Shown: one piece after another, positions 48,961-59,744 of the stretch | Numbering within the stretch: the first letter of the stretch is position 1 | Layout of the letters: each line of letters begins with the position of its first letter | NCBI GenBank assembly: GCA_039090855.1 | Contig: CM077025.1 | Span: 100,730,489 to 100,794,488 of the forward strand | DNA from: Macrothele yani | Taxonomy: Eukaryota > Arthropoda > Arachnida > Araneae > Macrothelidae | Direction of reading: 5' to 3' | Length of the DNA stretch: 64,000 nucleotides | Notes under the pieces: generated by a model | The model's database searches: none | Seen by the model: only the letters and a program-made list of their open reading frames with translations | Told to the model about the DNA's origin: nothing | Position numbers and translations under genes: made by a program

Positions 48961-50440
48961 ATGTTAGTGCTTCTTTGTAAACTACGTTGACTGTTCTGGA
49001 ATCATCCGCCAGTATTACTAAACTGCAAGGAGAACTAACTCTTGAGCACCCTACGTAAAACTGGCCATGAGAAAAACAGTTTTCTTTTAAGTCGATACCA
49101 GCTATTTTTAAGGACTGCCCTTGTGATTTATTGATCGTCATAGCGAAGCAGACCTTCAAAGGAAACTGTAATCTCTTGAATTCGAATGGGTAATCAGATG
49201 GAATAAGAGGTAATCGTGGAATAAATACAGATTCCCCATGTTCGCAACCAATAAATATGGTGGCCTCAATGACATTGCGATGTAGAGCATTGATTTGAAG
49301 TCTTGTGTCATTGCAAAGTTTGGGAGGATTTAAATTCCGAAACAACATAACTGGAGCTCCGATTTTTAATAGAAGCTTGTGAGGTGGCATTCCTGATGGA
49401 TTCAGAGTATTCAAGAATTCAACAGGGTACTTAATTACTTCGTAGCTGTTAAGTACTGTATCAAGTGATTTGTATGTCATTTCCTCGGCTGAAAAGCTGT
49501 TTAACAGGATATCATTTAATTCTGAAGCCTTGTCATTTTTTGGTGTTAGGAGAGCTCTTTCACGAAGCCAAGTCAACTGGTTTGTCTTTTAATTGCTTGA
49601 TATGAGGATAAAGCATTGATATTAAATTGTGTACATTTGTAACGGTTTTGCACAGGTTTTGTGGAATATCAATATTGCATTCCATATCTTTAATACGGCC
49701 ATCCCCAATCTTCAAGAGCAACTCCGCAAAATCACCGCATTTGTTGTCGCCATTTAAATGAACGCGCATGATTTTTTGTCAACGAAAGTTTATCGATGTG
49801 AGGCGATAATAATGAAGATTTCAAACAAGCATTGACTTTATCTGCACGGGTTCCCCTTTGAACAGCTGGTAGAATTTGACGGAAGTCTCCCGCAAGCAGC
49901 ACTGTGACACCTCCCATAAGATTGTCATTTCCACTGAGGTATTTTAAACATCTGTCAAGTGCTTCGATTCCTCCTCTGTGGAACATAGAGCACTCATCCC
50001 AAACGAGAAGTTTACAATGTTTCAGAAATTCAAAAAATTCACTTTGCTTCGAAATGTTGCATGTAAGAGTCTCCACATAATTCATGTTTCGTGGAAGTTC
50101 AAAGGCTGAATGAGCAGCTTTACCTCCTTCACGGAGAGTTGCAGCAATCCCTGGAGAGGCAAACAGCTATTGCAATCTTTCCTGCACTTCTTACTTTTGC
50201 CAGTAATAGATTTAACAAATATGTTTTTCCTGTACCTCCATGTGCGTCCAAAAAGAATAATTTGCCATTACTGCTATCGATGCTTTCAAGTGTACTTTTA
50301 CGTAAACCTTTTTTTGATGTAGTGTAAGAAGCAGCTCATTTGCATTTACGTTCTCTAGTGAAGATTGAACATTATAGCTGATTTCTCTGAGGTAGTATTT
50401 GCTTTCTTTGCCTCTCTCTAAACGTGTCGGCTGAGGCAAG
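48961..50440 (-). pseudogene. Helitron Pif1-like helicase
   Basis: The minus strand, across several frames, reads AHGGTGKTYLLNLLLAKV (Walker A, ~50218-50240), GGKAAHSAFELPRNMNYVE, LLVWDECSMFHRGGIEALDR (Walker B DEC), VTVLLAGDFRQILPAVQRG, LTKNHARS, NMRVHL-type helicase motif, WLRERALLTPKNDKASELND, GAPVMLFRNLNPP, CFAMTINKSQGQSL and FYVGCSRVSSPCSLVILA. These are the ordered motifs of the 5'-3' helicase C-terminal half of Helitron transposases. Frame changes occur near 50090-50200, 49745 and 49568. The stop is at 48961. The helicase would unwind DNA during rolling-circle transposition. Confidence 0.93.
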
Positions 50441-50594
50441 TAATAGTGTGTTAAGGTCCCCCCCCCCCCATGTTAAGGACCTCATCCTCCAACAGTACTA
50501 AACATTTGTTATGTATATCTGTCTTGTTGAGGATACCTATATCTCCTAACTCCTTATTGCTTTGCCTCGAAACATCTTCAGAGAAAATATCCTT

Positions 50595-50828
50595 TTATTT
50601 TTCCCAAAGATACAATGGTTCTGATACCTGACAAAAACCTAACATGATCGAAAACAACTGTCTTAACTTATAAGGCGATGTAGATAAGTTAGCTTCCTCC
50701 AAAGTTTTGTCCCAGTGGTTATCGTCTTCCAATAGACCAAGTGCTTTAGAGGCTGCTTGAAATGTCGGACAGACATTATTATCAACTGTTCTGAGATATA
50801 AAAATGATGTTGACCCCAAGTAAGACAT
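50595..50828 (-). pseudogene. Helitron protein segment upstream of helicase
   Basis: GSTSFLYLRTVDNNVCPTFQ, AASKALGLLEDDNHWDKTLE and KLRQLFSIMLGFCQVSEPL match the conserved G.TSF..LRTV......F..A....GLL.DD..W...L..A......LR.LF......C block that precedes the Walker A motif in Helitron proteins. The frame is open for 77 codons, then breaks before the helicase. Confidence 0.85.
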
Positions 50829-50845
50829 CCTTTTCTTTCTATTTT

Positions 50846-51145
50846 CTATTTCATGCAGTAGTAGCCAACTGTTTCACGGTATTTTTGAGAGATTTCGTTA
50901 GAAGGAAATAGTTCAGAAAACTGATACACAATTTCTATACGTAACACAACACAGTTCAAATTAACAGTAGGAATAATATCTTCAATAGAAAGAAAAGGAT
51001 GTCTTACTTGATCAATAGTTTTGCACTCCATGTAAAACTGGTCACCTCTCCCTAAAATAAAATCTATTTGGTCCACTGAAAAGAAATGTTTTGATAAACC
51101 TACACCATAGCAAATTGCGACAGTTGAAATAGCCATACAATGCAT
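50846..51145 (-). pseudogene. Possible cysteine-protease-like fragment of the Helitron protein
   Basis: MHCMAISTVAICYGVGLSKH then FSVDQIDFILGRGDQFYMEC, FLSIEDIIPTVNLN. The pattern of a short C..MA segment, then ..LD.IL..GD.LY and YLS.EDIP, resembles protease-like (OTU or C76-like) domains that I recall from some large Helitron/Helentron ORFs. The assignment is weak; a profile search is needed. It lies on the helicase strand, between the helicase and the element's 5' end. Confidence 0.4.
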
Positions 51146-51555
51146 ATTTCTTCCCTCTTTTGGCCAACACGTCTGCCTGACTTATTCTGCCAAATGACAC
51201 CTAAGCAATTTCGTTCATAACTGTAAATTTAAAACTTCAAGCATCAAAATACGTCGTTACTCTTCACTTTCATCGTTCAAATATTAATAGACAACAGAAA
51301 AAAATAATAATAAAAAACAGAACAAAATGCGTTGCTATTTTCAGCATAAATGTAGGAAGAACCTTGCTTATAAACAACTTCATAAACAATTTTGTTCGAA
51401 ACTATACATTTAAAAGCTAGCAAGTCAGATGTTTTTGGAAGTGTAAGTAAAATTGTGTTGCCATCGTTAATTTCTCAATGGGGAAACTTTTTTTTCAAAT
51501 TTCAATTACTATGAAAATCTACTTGCATATTTATATTTATTGCAGTCACCTTACC

Positions 51556-51776
51556 ACTTACATGACGTCACCGTTGCTGCTTCGGTGAAAACGACGAATG
51601 TTGGTAATTTGATTTTGACAAAAAAAAAAAAAAAAAAAACACAGTTATATGACGTCACCGTTGCTTTGGTGGAAAATAATATTGGTAATTTGATTTTGAC
51701 TAAAACAAAAACCCACTTATATGACGTCACCGTTGCTTCGGTGAAAACGAATGTTGGCAATTTGATTTTGACTCAA
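51556..51776 (+). repeat. ~80-bp tandem repeat (GACGTCACCGTTGC), three units
   Basis: TATGACGTCACCGTTGCT + TCGGTGAAAACGAATGTTGG + TAATTTGATTTTGAC repeats three times (51560, 51650, 51722), separated by A-runs. Inside the Helitron, on its 5' side. Confidence 0.9.
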
Positions 51777-51779
51777 AAA

Positions 51780-52040
51780 ACCTTGACATTCGATATGTCA
51801 AACGATAACATAAATGTGTAAATGCAAACAAAGCATATTATGATATAGCGCTTTTTAAGTGATCTTTTTAAAAGGATTTTTTTGTTAAATAAATTTAGAA
51901 CAAATAAAAAAGCCTTGACATTCGATATGTCAAACGATAATAAATGTTTAAATGCAAAGCATATTATGATATAGCGCTTTTTACGTGATTTTTAAGGCTT
52001 TTTGTTAAATAAATTCAGAACAAATAAATTTAGAACAAAA
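51780..52040 (+). repeat. ~125-bp tandem duplication
   Basis: CCTTGACATTCGATATGTCA + AACGATAA ... CATATTATGATATAGCGC ... TTGTTAAATAAATTTAGAAC occurs twice (51780 and 51911). GACATTCGATATGTC is itself a hairpin. Confidence 0.9.
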
Positions 52041-52576
52041 TACATACTGAGCAGGTCAACTCAAGACATTCAAAAATCCACCGATTTAGAAAAAAATAAA
52101 ATAAAAAGGTAAAATCTAAACCTTAGGGCGGGGCTTCAGTTGCTGGGCAACAATGGATCAATCATTGCAAAACGTCCTAGCGTTATCAAAGATGGGTTAT
52201 TTAAAAGCCCATTTCGACCCCCTTAAAGTTTTCGTAGGAAAAAAATCCTTTCTTAGTGCGTCTCTATGTTGTAAAAGGAACATTTCTGCCAAATATGAAA
52301 GTTCTAAGTTCAGTAGTTTCTGAGATTTGGTGACGAGTCACTGAGTCAGTGAGTGCTTTCAGTTTTATATGTACAGATTTCACAAAACTTCTAAATAAAA
52401 TATTTACTCTTGATAGCTACATAGCTTTTGTCCTAAGGACTCCACAGACTGATACATAGACATCGTGCAATTACCTGTGCAATAATTAAGTGCCCGGTTT
52501 CTTACGGTAACGCAACATATAATAGCTGGTGTGCAAAATGGGAGAGATTAGAAAAAATACCCCGACACAGTAACAA

Positions 52577-54379
52577 CAAGAAAGATGACACCGAATTTTC
52601 GGGTGTAATAAGCACGTCTTTTGAATCCGTTCTGACGCAAATTAAATTTATCAAAGCTGTTCAAAGTCAATGGAACCGGTATGGAAAACAATAAATCTGA
52701 CGAAAGAATAAAGATTTTCAATCGGGTTTTTAATCCCTCAGATATTGCTGTAAACGGAATCGTGAGCTTACGACCTCTTAGAAACAGAGATATCGACAAA
52801 AATAAGATGTGACTTTACGTCCCCTGGTGGGAAAACCATGCATTATTTTCGGAAGAAAGTATTCTCAAAAGGTTTATCCATATAAGCGGTATCGGTCCAA
52901 GAAAAAAAAATTAGTTGAGTTTTCAGGAGCCCAGATTTTGGTACAAATACATCAGATTAACACTTATGACCCCTGGTGGCCAAACCATTCTTTACCAAAC
53001 ATTAGAAATTATGTGAAAAATATTTTCCATCAGGTCTTGTATGCGATACAGGAAGAATTTTTATAATCGGAGCTTTAGGAGCAGAAATACCGCAGAAAAC
53101 GCAATTTACCTTTGTGCCCTCTAGCGGAAAGTGTATGATTTACTTGCAAATTTTGAATTTATAGGGAAAATATTTCGCATCGGGAACACTATCCAACAAA
53201 GAAGGAATTTTTCAAATCAGACTCTTAGAAGTAGAGATATTGACAAAAATAAGATATACATCTACGCCCCTGGCGTAGAAACCATGCATTATTTCAAGAA
53301 GAAAATTTTCCTAAAAGATTTGTCGACATGAGTAGTATCGGTCAACAAACGACTTTTTTTTCAATCGAAATTTTAGAAGCTCATATTTTGCTGCAAATAC
53401 ACCAGAAACGGAAATTAAGACTTACGCAACCTGGTGGCCAAATCATGTTTTTACAAAAATTAGAAATTATGTCCGATTTCCCATCAGGAGCTGTATCCGG
53501 TGCAGAAAGATTTTTTGAAATCGGAGATTTAGAAGCAGAGATATAGGCAGAAATGCAATTTACCGCTACACCCCGTAGCGGAAAATCTGTGAATTACTTG
53601 AAAATTTTGAAATTATATGAAAAACATGTCACGCGGAAAACACTATCCAACAAAGAATTTTTCAAATCGGATTCCTATAAGTAGAGATATTGGCAAAAAA
53701 TAAGATGTATATCTACCCCCTGGCGGAGAAACTGTGGATTATTTTAAGAAGAAAGTATTCCGAAAAGGTTTATCGATGTGAGTGTCATTAGTTCACGAAA
53801 TAATTTTTTCAATCGATATTGCAGAAGCTCCGATCTTATGGCAAATACATCAGAAACAAAAATTAACACTTACCCCCCTGGTGGCCAAAGTATTCTTTAC
53901 CAAAAACTTGAAACTATATGCAAAAGATTTTCCATCAGGAGATGTATCCGCTGAAGAAAATTTTTTTTCAAATCGGAGTTTTAGAGGAAGAGTTATCGGG
54001 AAAATGTAATTTACTTTTACCCCCCCCCAGCGGTAAATCTATGCGTAATTTGAAAAAGTAACTATCTATAAAATACTATTCGGCATAAATGGAATCGAAA
54101 GATAATTTTTTTTTTCAATCGGATGTTTAGAAGCAAATATGTGAAATAAAACGTATTTTTGAATTCGACATCATCTGCATTTACGCCCTCTACTAGCGAA
54201 ATTGTACATCGTAAAAAAAAAAAAAAAAACGAAATAAAGGATCATCATTTGCATATTTCAAGCTTCCCGATGCAAAAAGAATTTTTCAAATCGGACTAAT
54301 AGTTGCAGAGATATCGTGGTTACAGACGGACAAACCGATAACAGAAGCACGATCTTTTTTTACAAAAGACGTGCTAAAA
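52577..54379 (-). mobile_element. H1 tandem-repeat element copy C
   Basis: The plus-strand left edge AAGAAAGATGACACCGAATT + TTCGGGTGTAATA and AGCACGTCTTTTGAATCC; the right edge AACAGAAGCACGATCTTTTT + TTACAAAAGACGTGCTAAAA. Monomer cores on the plus strand include TTACGTCCCCTGGTGG, ACTTATGACCCCTGGTGG, TACGCCCCTGGCG and TACACCCCGTAGCGG. Non-coding. Confidence 0.82.
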
Positions 54380-54567
54380 GTTTATGCGATATACGGTCCA
54401 CAATATCCGATCTCGCTACAGAAATTCAAAATCAAATATTTCGTCAGACTATTGAAATTTAACAGTTAATCAAATCCCCAAGTATTCTCGTGAATCTCTC
54501 CTATTACTAGAAATTTTTCGTCATATGGATTCGGAAAAAGTGAGAACGGAATTTTTTCTAATATATT

Positions 54568-55462
54568 AGGTGAGTCGAAAGTTTTGCAATATTTGGATCA
54601 CCTTATGTCTTTATACGTACCTTTACGACGAAAGCTGATTAGCATGCAAAGTATAGGCCATCGTGTTGTCCCGTCTTCAGCCATCTGTCTGTCAGTTCTT
54701 CGATTCCGTGGCAGCACCAGTTCTGGTCCTTCGAGGCTAAGAACGTCTTTACCCCAGCTGCCACCTCCTCCTGGTTGTTGAAGTGCCGCCTGCGAAGGAA
54801 GTGGGCTATGGACTGGAACAAGTAAAAATCCGACGGGGAAAGGTCCGGACTATGTGCTGGGTGTGGCATCAGTTCGATGCCCTCAAGTTCCTGGAGTTTT
54901 GCCCGGGTCGTTCGCGCGGTATGAGGCCGAGCGTTGTCCTGCTGTAGGAGAGCGCGCTTTCTGTTTACCAATGCCGGGTACTTCTCCTCCAAAACTGCAT
55001 ACATCCGCTTCAGCTGTTCAGAGTAGAGGTTGGCGTTGATGGTCCGACCGTCTGGAACAAATTCGTAATGGATTATCCCATCGAAATTCCAGCAGGCGGC
55101 CTACCTGACCTGTTTTCTGTCATCTGAGCGAAATTTCTTGAACCATCTGGTTGCGGTGATGTGGTCCATGGAACCTTCTCCTTTCGCATGACAAATGTTT
55201 CGTGTTGCTTGAGCATCGTTATGTCCGAGTTCAAACTAGTAAAGACAAAGTTCCCTAATTAGCTGGTTGTGGCTGTTCATCTTTTAGGCGTCCCAACCAC
55301 AGATAAAACGGTGACATGCAATGACGTTCACAGTAACGACTACCACTTTATATCCCTTTTGACTGACTGCAGTGCAAGACTTGAACTAGTTTAAACATGT
55401 GACACACCAGCCGCAGCACATGTGTTTATGCAAATACTGCAAAACTTTCGATTCACCCTTAT
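54568..55462 (-). mobile_element. mariner element, internally shortened, inverted ends
   Basis: Ends: plus-strand left AGGTGAGTCGAAAGTTTTGC and right, reverse-complemented, AGGGTGAATCGAAAGTTTTG. TA flanks the left end and TA occurs at the right. At ~0.9 kb it is shorter than a complete mariner (~1.3 kb). Confidence 0.88.
54606..55240 (-). pseudogene. mariner transposase, C-terminal catalytic part
   Basis: The minus strand reads ALVNRKRALLQQDNARPHTA (second catalytic Asp), LQELEGIELMPHPAHSPDLS and PSDFYLFQSIAHFLRRRHFN (third Asp), then GVKTFLASKDQNWCCHGIEE. I count 35 residues between the last two Asp, near the mariner DD34D spacing. Upstream blocks in other frames (DGRTINANLYSEQLKR-like, ~55030) include the link region, but the N-terminal HTH and the first Asp are not clearly present. 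Confidence 0.85.
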
Positions 55463-55610
55463 AAGAAAGGAATTGCGGAAAGGTTTCTGAAAATTCAGAA
55501 TTGTTTTCCGTCATTTCACGGAAAAAGTTATGTCAGAAACATGCTTCGGTAATTCACGAAAGAAATGACGAAAAGTGGTTCGTGAATTTCATGAAATTTT
55601 TTTACAGTGC

Positions 55611-56500
55611 ACGTAACGTTGGGCTTCTATTCCTGTGTGACATGCGTACCAGCGTCGACTGTGTATACCGATGACGTGGAACACACAAGGCTGATCACGT
55701 AGATTTGGAACGGAGTCACAGTGCGTCATCAGGTCATTCGAAGATGGAGGTCGATAAACCTGCTGTTCGGGTGCTCCTACGCCAGTCGACGAATAGGGCA
55801 CACCAAAGCCCAGGGTCATTAGTGTGCCCCATCCGCCTTATGCAATATTGAAAGTGAGACTAGGGCCCATTGTGATGGCCCTTCATCCTCACGTCTTTAT
55901 CCATATACTGACAGAGATGAAAAAGCGATTCTCCTGCGGTGTTATTCCGAAACCCGTGTCATCCCCATTTATCTTGTAAGAAACAACAATTTACCAGAAC
56001 TGATCGATGGGTCAAAATATGACTTAAAAAAGGTGTCCTCTCAAGGAAGAGATACCAATACTATTTGCGCAGCACACAATCAGTGGCCAAATAAAAATAT
56101 AAAAATTCATTGTGTAGGTGAATTGTTATGTTGCATGTGCATATTTCAACTTTCAGAATGATCTTCATGGTGATTTAGTTGGAAATGGGATGTCCAAGAG
56201 ACTCGTGATATTCTTAAAAAAAAAAAAAAAATTCGAAGTAAAATAATTATCTGCTATAAAACCCTTTTTTAAAAGTGGTTTAATGCCACATCCAATCACG
56301 AACGGATTTTAAAAATTGTTCCACCGTTTAATTGCTGTTAAAATTTGCTCAAGACTGAATTTGTTTTATAATGCATATTTCAAGAGTTCTCTCTCTTCAT
56401 CTAGGACCCAACAGAATATTTTTCATCAGGGAATATATATGGTGTTTTTTGTAGATCCGTGTGTTTGTACAGTTGACTCCAAGACAAAAAAATTGCCAGC
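55611..56500. other. No recognised gene
   Basis: Short frames only; 56145-56170 has an inverted relative at 33340-33365. Confidence 0.4.
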
Positions 56501-56504
56501 CAGG

Positions 56505-57068
56505 TTTGGTCTTCCGAATCCACCCGCGTCACGTACCGAATTTTTGTATATAAGACGTCTTTTTGCAGAATTGTTGGTCTTCCCAATCCGCCATTGGCAC
56601 GCACTGAATTTTTTTACCGTAAAACGTCTTTTTGCAGAATTATTGTCTTCCCAATCCTACTCCCTTGACAAGCACTGAATTTTTTTTGCTGTAAGACGTC
56701 CTTTTGCAGAATTATTGGTCTTCTCCATCCGCCCTCGGCACTTACTGATTTGTTTTACTATAAGACGTCTTTTTGCAGGATTATTGGTTCCCAATCCGCC
56801 CCTGGCATGCACTGATTTTTTTTTTTTTTTTACTGTAAGGCGTCCTTTTGCAGAATTGTTACTTTTCCCAATCCGCCCTTGGCACGCACTGAAATTTTTT
56901 GACTGTAAGACGTCCTTTTGCAGAATTCTTGGTCTCCCCAATCCGCCCTTGGCACGCACTGATTTTTTTGACTGTAAGACATCTTTTTGCAGATTTACTG
57001 GTCTTCCAAATTCACCATAGGCGCGCATTCAGTTTTCTTGACTATAAGACGTCTTTTGCAGGATTTTT
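56505..57068 (+). repeat. ~69-bp satellite-like array, about nine units
   Basis: Each unit contains TTGGTCTTCCCAATCCGCCC + TTGGCACGCACTG + T-run + TAAGACGTCTTTTTGCAGAA. The GCACTGA block recurs near 56602, 56672, 56741, 56809, 56886, 56956 and 57024 (68-77 bp apart, variation from T-run length). Open frames on both strands are array artefacts. Confidence 0.92.
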
Positions 57069-57070
57069 AA

Positions 57071-57608
57071 GTTGAAACGTAAGACAGCAGAGCTTTCGAA
57101 ATATTCGATGATCCTGCCACTGACTTTTACTTATTAGTAAAGACCCGATTACATGCATTAAAAAAAACCCAGTAAAATATTCATATACTTAAAATAAGCA
57201 AAACTCTTAAAATCTTGAGTCTGCATTTATAAATTTTGTTTTCTTATCGTCAAAGAAATGCTGTGGATACAGAAGTAATTTTTCGAATATGAATTTTACG
57301 AACCACACACGATGTTGCGACCACCTTACCCTTCACCTCTGCCACCAATGTGATACAAACTGCGCCGAGCGGAAAGCCCAACGCTTGCCACAAATGTGAC
57401 GGAACGCGCCCGAGGGCTTTTCATTCAAATTAAACGGTAATACAAATGGACTCGAGCACCCCAAGGCGCCACAAACAACACAAATGAATTTTTGATCAAT
57501 CAAAGTAGGCGGGGTTCTAACAGCGAAGGCTATTAATTTTGAGAGCGAGTATCCACTAAACTTGTGAGGATCGATTGCCGGCACATAAATACATTTTTAA
57601 TTTAGACA
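57071..57608. other. No recognised gene
   Basis: AT-rich left part; a GC-richer stretch 57330-57430 (CAACGCTTGCCACAAATGTG) of unknown nature. Confidence 0.4.
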
Positions 57609-57610
57609 CA

Positions 57611-57940
57611 ACTACACTATATTGACAAAAGTCACCGGACACTCCTTCAAAAGCAAATGAAAGGATCCGCTGCGTTGTTAAGATGTGCGGTACAGCTGCA
57701 AACGGTATGAAAACAAGACTGCAGCTGACGGCGATCATGTCGCACTGTGAGGTTGAGTGAAAATGTCGCGGCGGGAGAGAATTGACTTTGAGAAAGGAAA
57801 GACTGTTGGGTGTTATATTAATGGGTTGTCCATAAGAGAAACCGAGAGGCGTTTAAACATACCCAAGTCCACTGTTTGGATGTACTGAATAAGTGGAAGA
57901 CATGGCGTGCCTGAAGCAGCAAAACGTACCGGTAGACCAA
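57611..57940 (+). pseudogene. Tc1 fragment: left end and HTH of transposase
   Basis: Starts CACTATATTGACAAAAGTCA, a Tc1-type inverted end, after TA. ATG 57763 begins MSRRERIDFEKGKTVGCYIN then GLSIRETERRLNIPKSTVW, a stop, and EAAKRTGRPKKLT. This is the first HTH and the GRP linker of a Tc1 transposase. Similarity ends abruptly at ~57940, where a different Tc1 starts without its own left tip. Confidence 0.85.
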
Positions 57941-58166
57941 AGAAACTAACTAATTTTCAGAGTTATTTAATCGTTTATATGTCATTAGATGAGCAAAAAT
58001 GCCTTAGTTTTTCTTGTAGCTACTAATGTTCTTAAGATATGACATAAAAAACGGGGTTTGACAAACACATTGAAATTCACCAATCACAGACATTCTTTTA
58101 CTTGAATTGGTTGCTTCTTAATGCTATCCTAGTCCTACTCCAGCCTTTATAAGGGTTGATGCATAG

Positions 58167-58329
58167 TATAACGAAGTAAATTTCTCCGTCATTTTTGTCC
58201 ACGCCGAATCTCGAATCCGGGTCCCCTCATTCCGGAATAAGTCGCTCTACCAATTGAGCTACGCGGACGTTCGTTCTGACTGCTATCTGAATTTACGTCG
58301 TGTGCGTCCTGCTGGGCAGGCACGTCACA
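58167..58329 (-). mobile_element. Solo LTR of the tRNA-bearing miniature element
   Basis: Exactly 163 bp. On the minus strand it runs from TGTGACGTGCCTGCCCAGC to TTTACTTCGTTATA, with the same leader, tRNA-like block (58197-58268) and trailer as the 16.5-kb element. A perfect 4-bp target duplication, ATAG on the plus strand, flanks it (58163-58166, 58330-58333). It is more diverged from both 16.5-kb LTRs than they are from each other. Confidence 0.88.
58197..58268 (-). ncRNA. tRNA-like sequence in solo LTR
   Basis: GTCCGCGTAGCTCAATTGGT (box A), CTTATTCCGGAATGAG (anticodon-arm equivalent with six-base palindromic loop TCCGGA) and GGATTCGAGATTC (mutated box B). The acceptor stem pairs GTCCGCG/CGTGGAC with one G-T. 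Confidence 0.75.
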
Positions 58330-58399
58330 ATAGTTACTAGGTCATTGCAGTGGTTGTTTTTCGTTGTTATTAGGGTGCAGTTTGTGTATATTATCAATA

Positions 58400-59391
58400 A
58401 TGGTTAAAACTGACGAATTGTCCACAGCGAACAGAATAATAATAGTTTTTCGTCATGAAGAGGGATATTATTCAAGGCAAATCGCTGAAAGAGTGGGCTG
58501 TAATCAATCTACAGCTATTAGGCTACTGAAGAAAGTAAAAGACACTGTTGATATTAAAAATATGCGTCGCAGTGGGAGGCCCAGATCCACTACAACCAGG
58601 CAAGACAGAAAGCTTAGCTTGGCAGACAAGCTTAGCTTTCTGAGGACTCAATTCACCTGAATTGCTGCAAAGATGGTCTGATGTGACTGATGTTACTGTT
58701 AGTACATCTACTGTTAGGAGGAGGCTGCTTCACTATGACTTACGTGGCTGCAAAGGCCGGTGTAAACCACTATTAACTGAAAATCAAAGACAGCGTAGAC
58801 TTGAGTGGGCAAAACAGCATGTCTCATGGACAACCAGATAATGGAAAAATGTTCTTTTTAGTGATGAATCAGAATTTTGGCTTAACGCGAATCAGAGTAG
58901 TTCCAATGTAAGGAGACTGAGGAATGAAGAATTCCATCCAAGTTGCATCCGGTGAAGGTCATGGTTTGGAGCTGCATGTGTGCACATGGCGTTGAGAACT
59001 TTCATATTGTCGATGGTATTGTAAATGTCCAGAAATACATCTGTATATTAGAAAAGATGCTACTATCATCTAGAAGACTTTATGACGGAAATTTTATTTT
59101 TCAAGATGACAATGCTCCCTGTCATCATGCTAAAGTAGTGAAAAAGTGGTTTCTGAAAAAAAAAAAGATTCAGCACCTTGATTGACCACCACGGTCACCG
59201 TACTTAAATCCGATCGAAAATTTGTGGTTCAAAGTGTCATATGAACTATCAAAAAAGAACCCAACAACCAAAATTTAACTCTTTGAAATTGTAATTCAAA
59301 TTTAGAATCGTATTGTTCAACCGAATCTTTTACAAAACCTTGTTCCCAGTACGCCAACAAGATGCAAAGCTGTGACTAAATCTAAAGGCTA
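58400..59391 (+). pseudogene. Tc1-type transposase
   Basis: ATG 58400: MVKTDELSTANRIIIVFRHE, YYSRQIAERVGCNQSTAIR (HTH), MRRSGRPRSTTTRQDRK linker. After stop 58658 the DDE region continues in other frames: SDVTDVTVSTSTVRRRLL, FSDESEFWLN (first Asp, ~58860), VKVMVWSCMCAHGVENFH, FQDDNAPCHHAKVVKKWF (second Asp) and SPYLNPIENLW (Glu). The Trp before PPRSP is a TGA stop and an A-run adds a residue between the last catalytic positions. Dead. Confidence 0.87.
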
Positions 59392-59744
59392 GGCAACAAA
59401 ATATTAGGTGCATTTTATAATTTTGCTTCATTATATTTCTATATTTAAATGCTATTTAATTCTTTATGAATTACAAAAACGATTTATTGCTGTAAATCAA
59501 ATTATTGGATAAATGATCTTTTTCATAATAATTTCGACTTGGTCGTGAGTTTTGTAATGTATCTTAACAAAAGAAGTACATACAGGAAAAGCTAAGACAT
59601 TTTTGAAATCTCCATTAAATTTGGCATCTAATGACATATAAACGACGAAAAAACTGTGAAAATTAGTTAGTTAAAAAAAGAGTTAAGCTTGAAAATTCAC
59701 GGTTTTTGCAGGTGATTAAATACTTTTGCACACCACCGTATATA

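Larger units (their letters stand above)
48674..52377 (-). mobile_element. Helitron, 3,704 bp, degraded
   Basis: On the minus strand it starts TCTGTACATATAAAACTG (5' TC) after A, and ends CACGTTCGAAGAACGGGTAT + TTAGCTAG before T. This is the canonical Helitron 3' CTRR end (CTAG), with a hairpin (CGTTC GAA GAACG) about 11 bases upstream and A^T insertion. The helicase gene lies on the same strand. Conserved sub-terminal text near the 5' end (CACTCACTGACTCAGTGACT) is common in such elements. No Rep/HUH nuclease is readable, so it is non-autonomous now. Confidence 0.88.
54535..55610 (+). repeat. MITE family M2, copy 2, occupied by a mariner
   Basis: GAACGGAATTTTTTCTAATA before the mariner and GAAAGGAATTGCGGAAAGG after it line up with the continuous M2 copy 1 (19895-20110, opposite strand). 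It continues TTTTCCGTCATTTCACGG and GGTAATTCACGAAAGAAA. Confidence 0.75.
57941..59738 (+). mobile_element. Tc1 element, left tip missing, holding a solo LTR
   Basis: The right end ACTTTTGCACACCACCG is followed by TA (59739-59740). A sub-terminal inverted pair is present: AACTAACTAATTTTCAGAGT + CGTTTATATGTCATTAGATG at left, and its complement at 59600-59690. The outer ~80 bp expected on the left are absent, replaced by another Tc1 fragment. Contains transposase 58400-59390 and the tRNA-bearing solo LTR. Confidence 0.8.

Noticed and set aside
56657..57028. 123-codon repetitive ORF
   Set aside because: It is the reverse complement of the 69-bp array.
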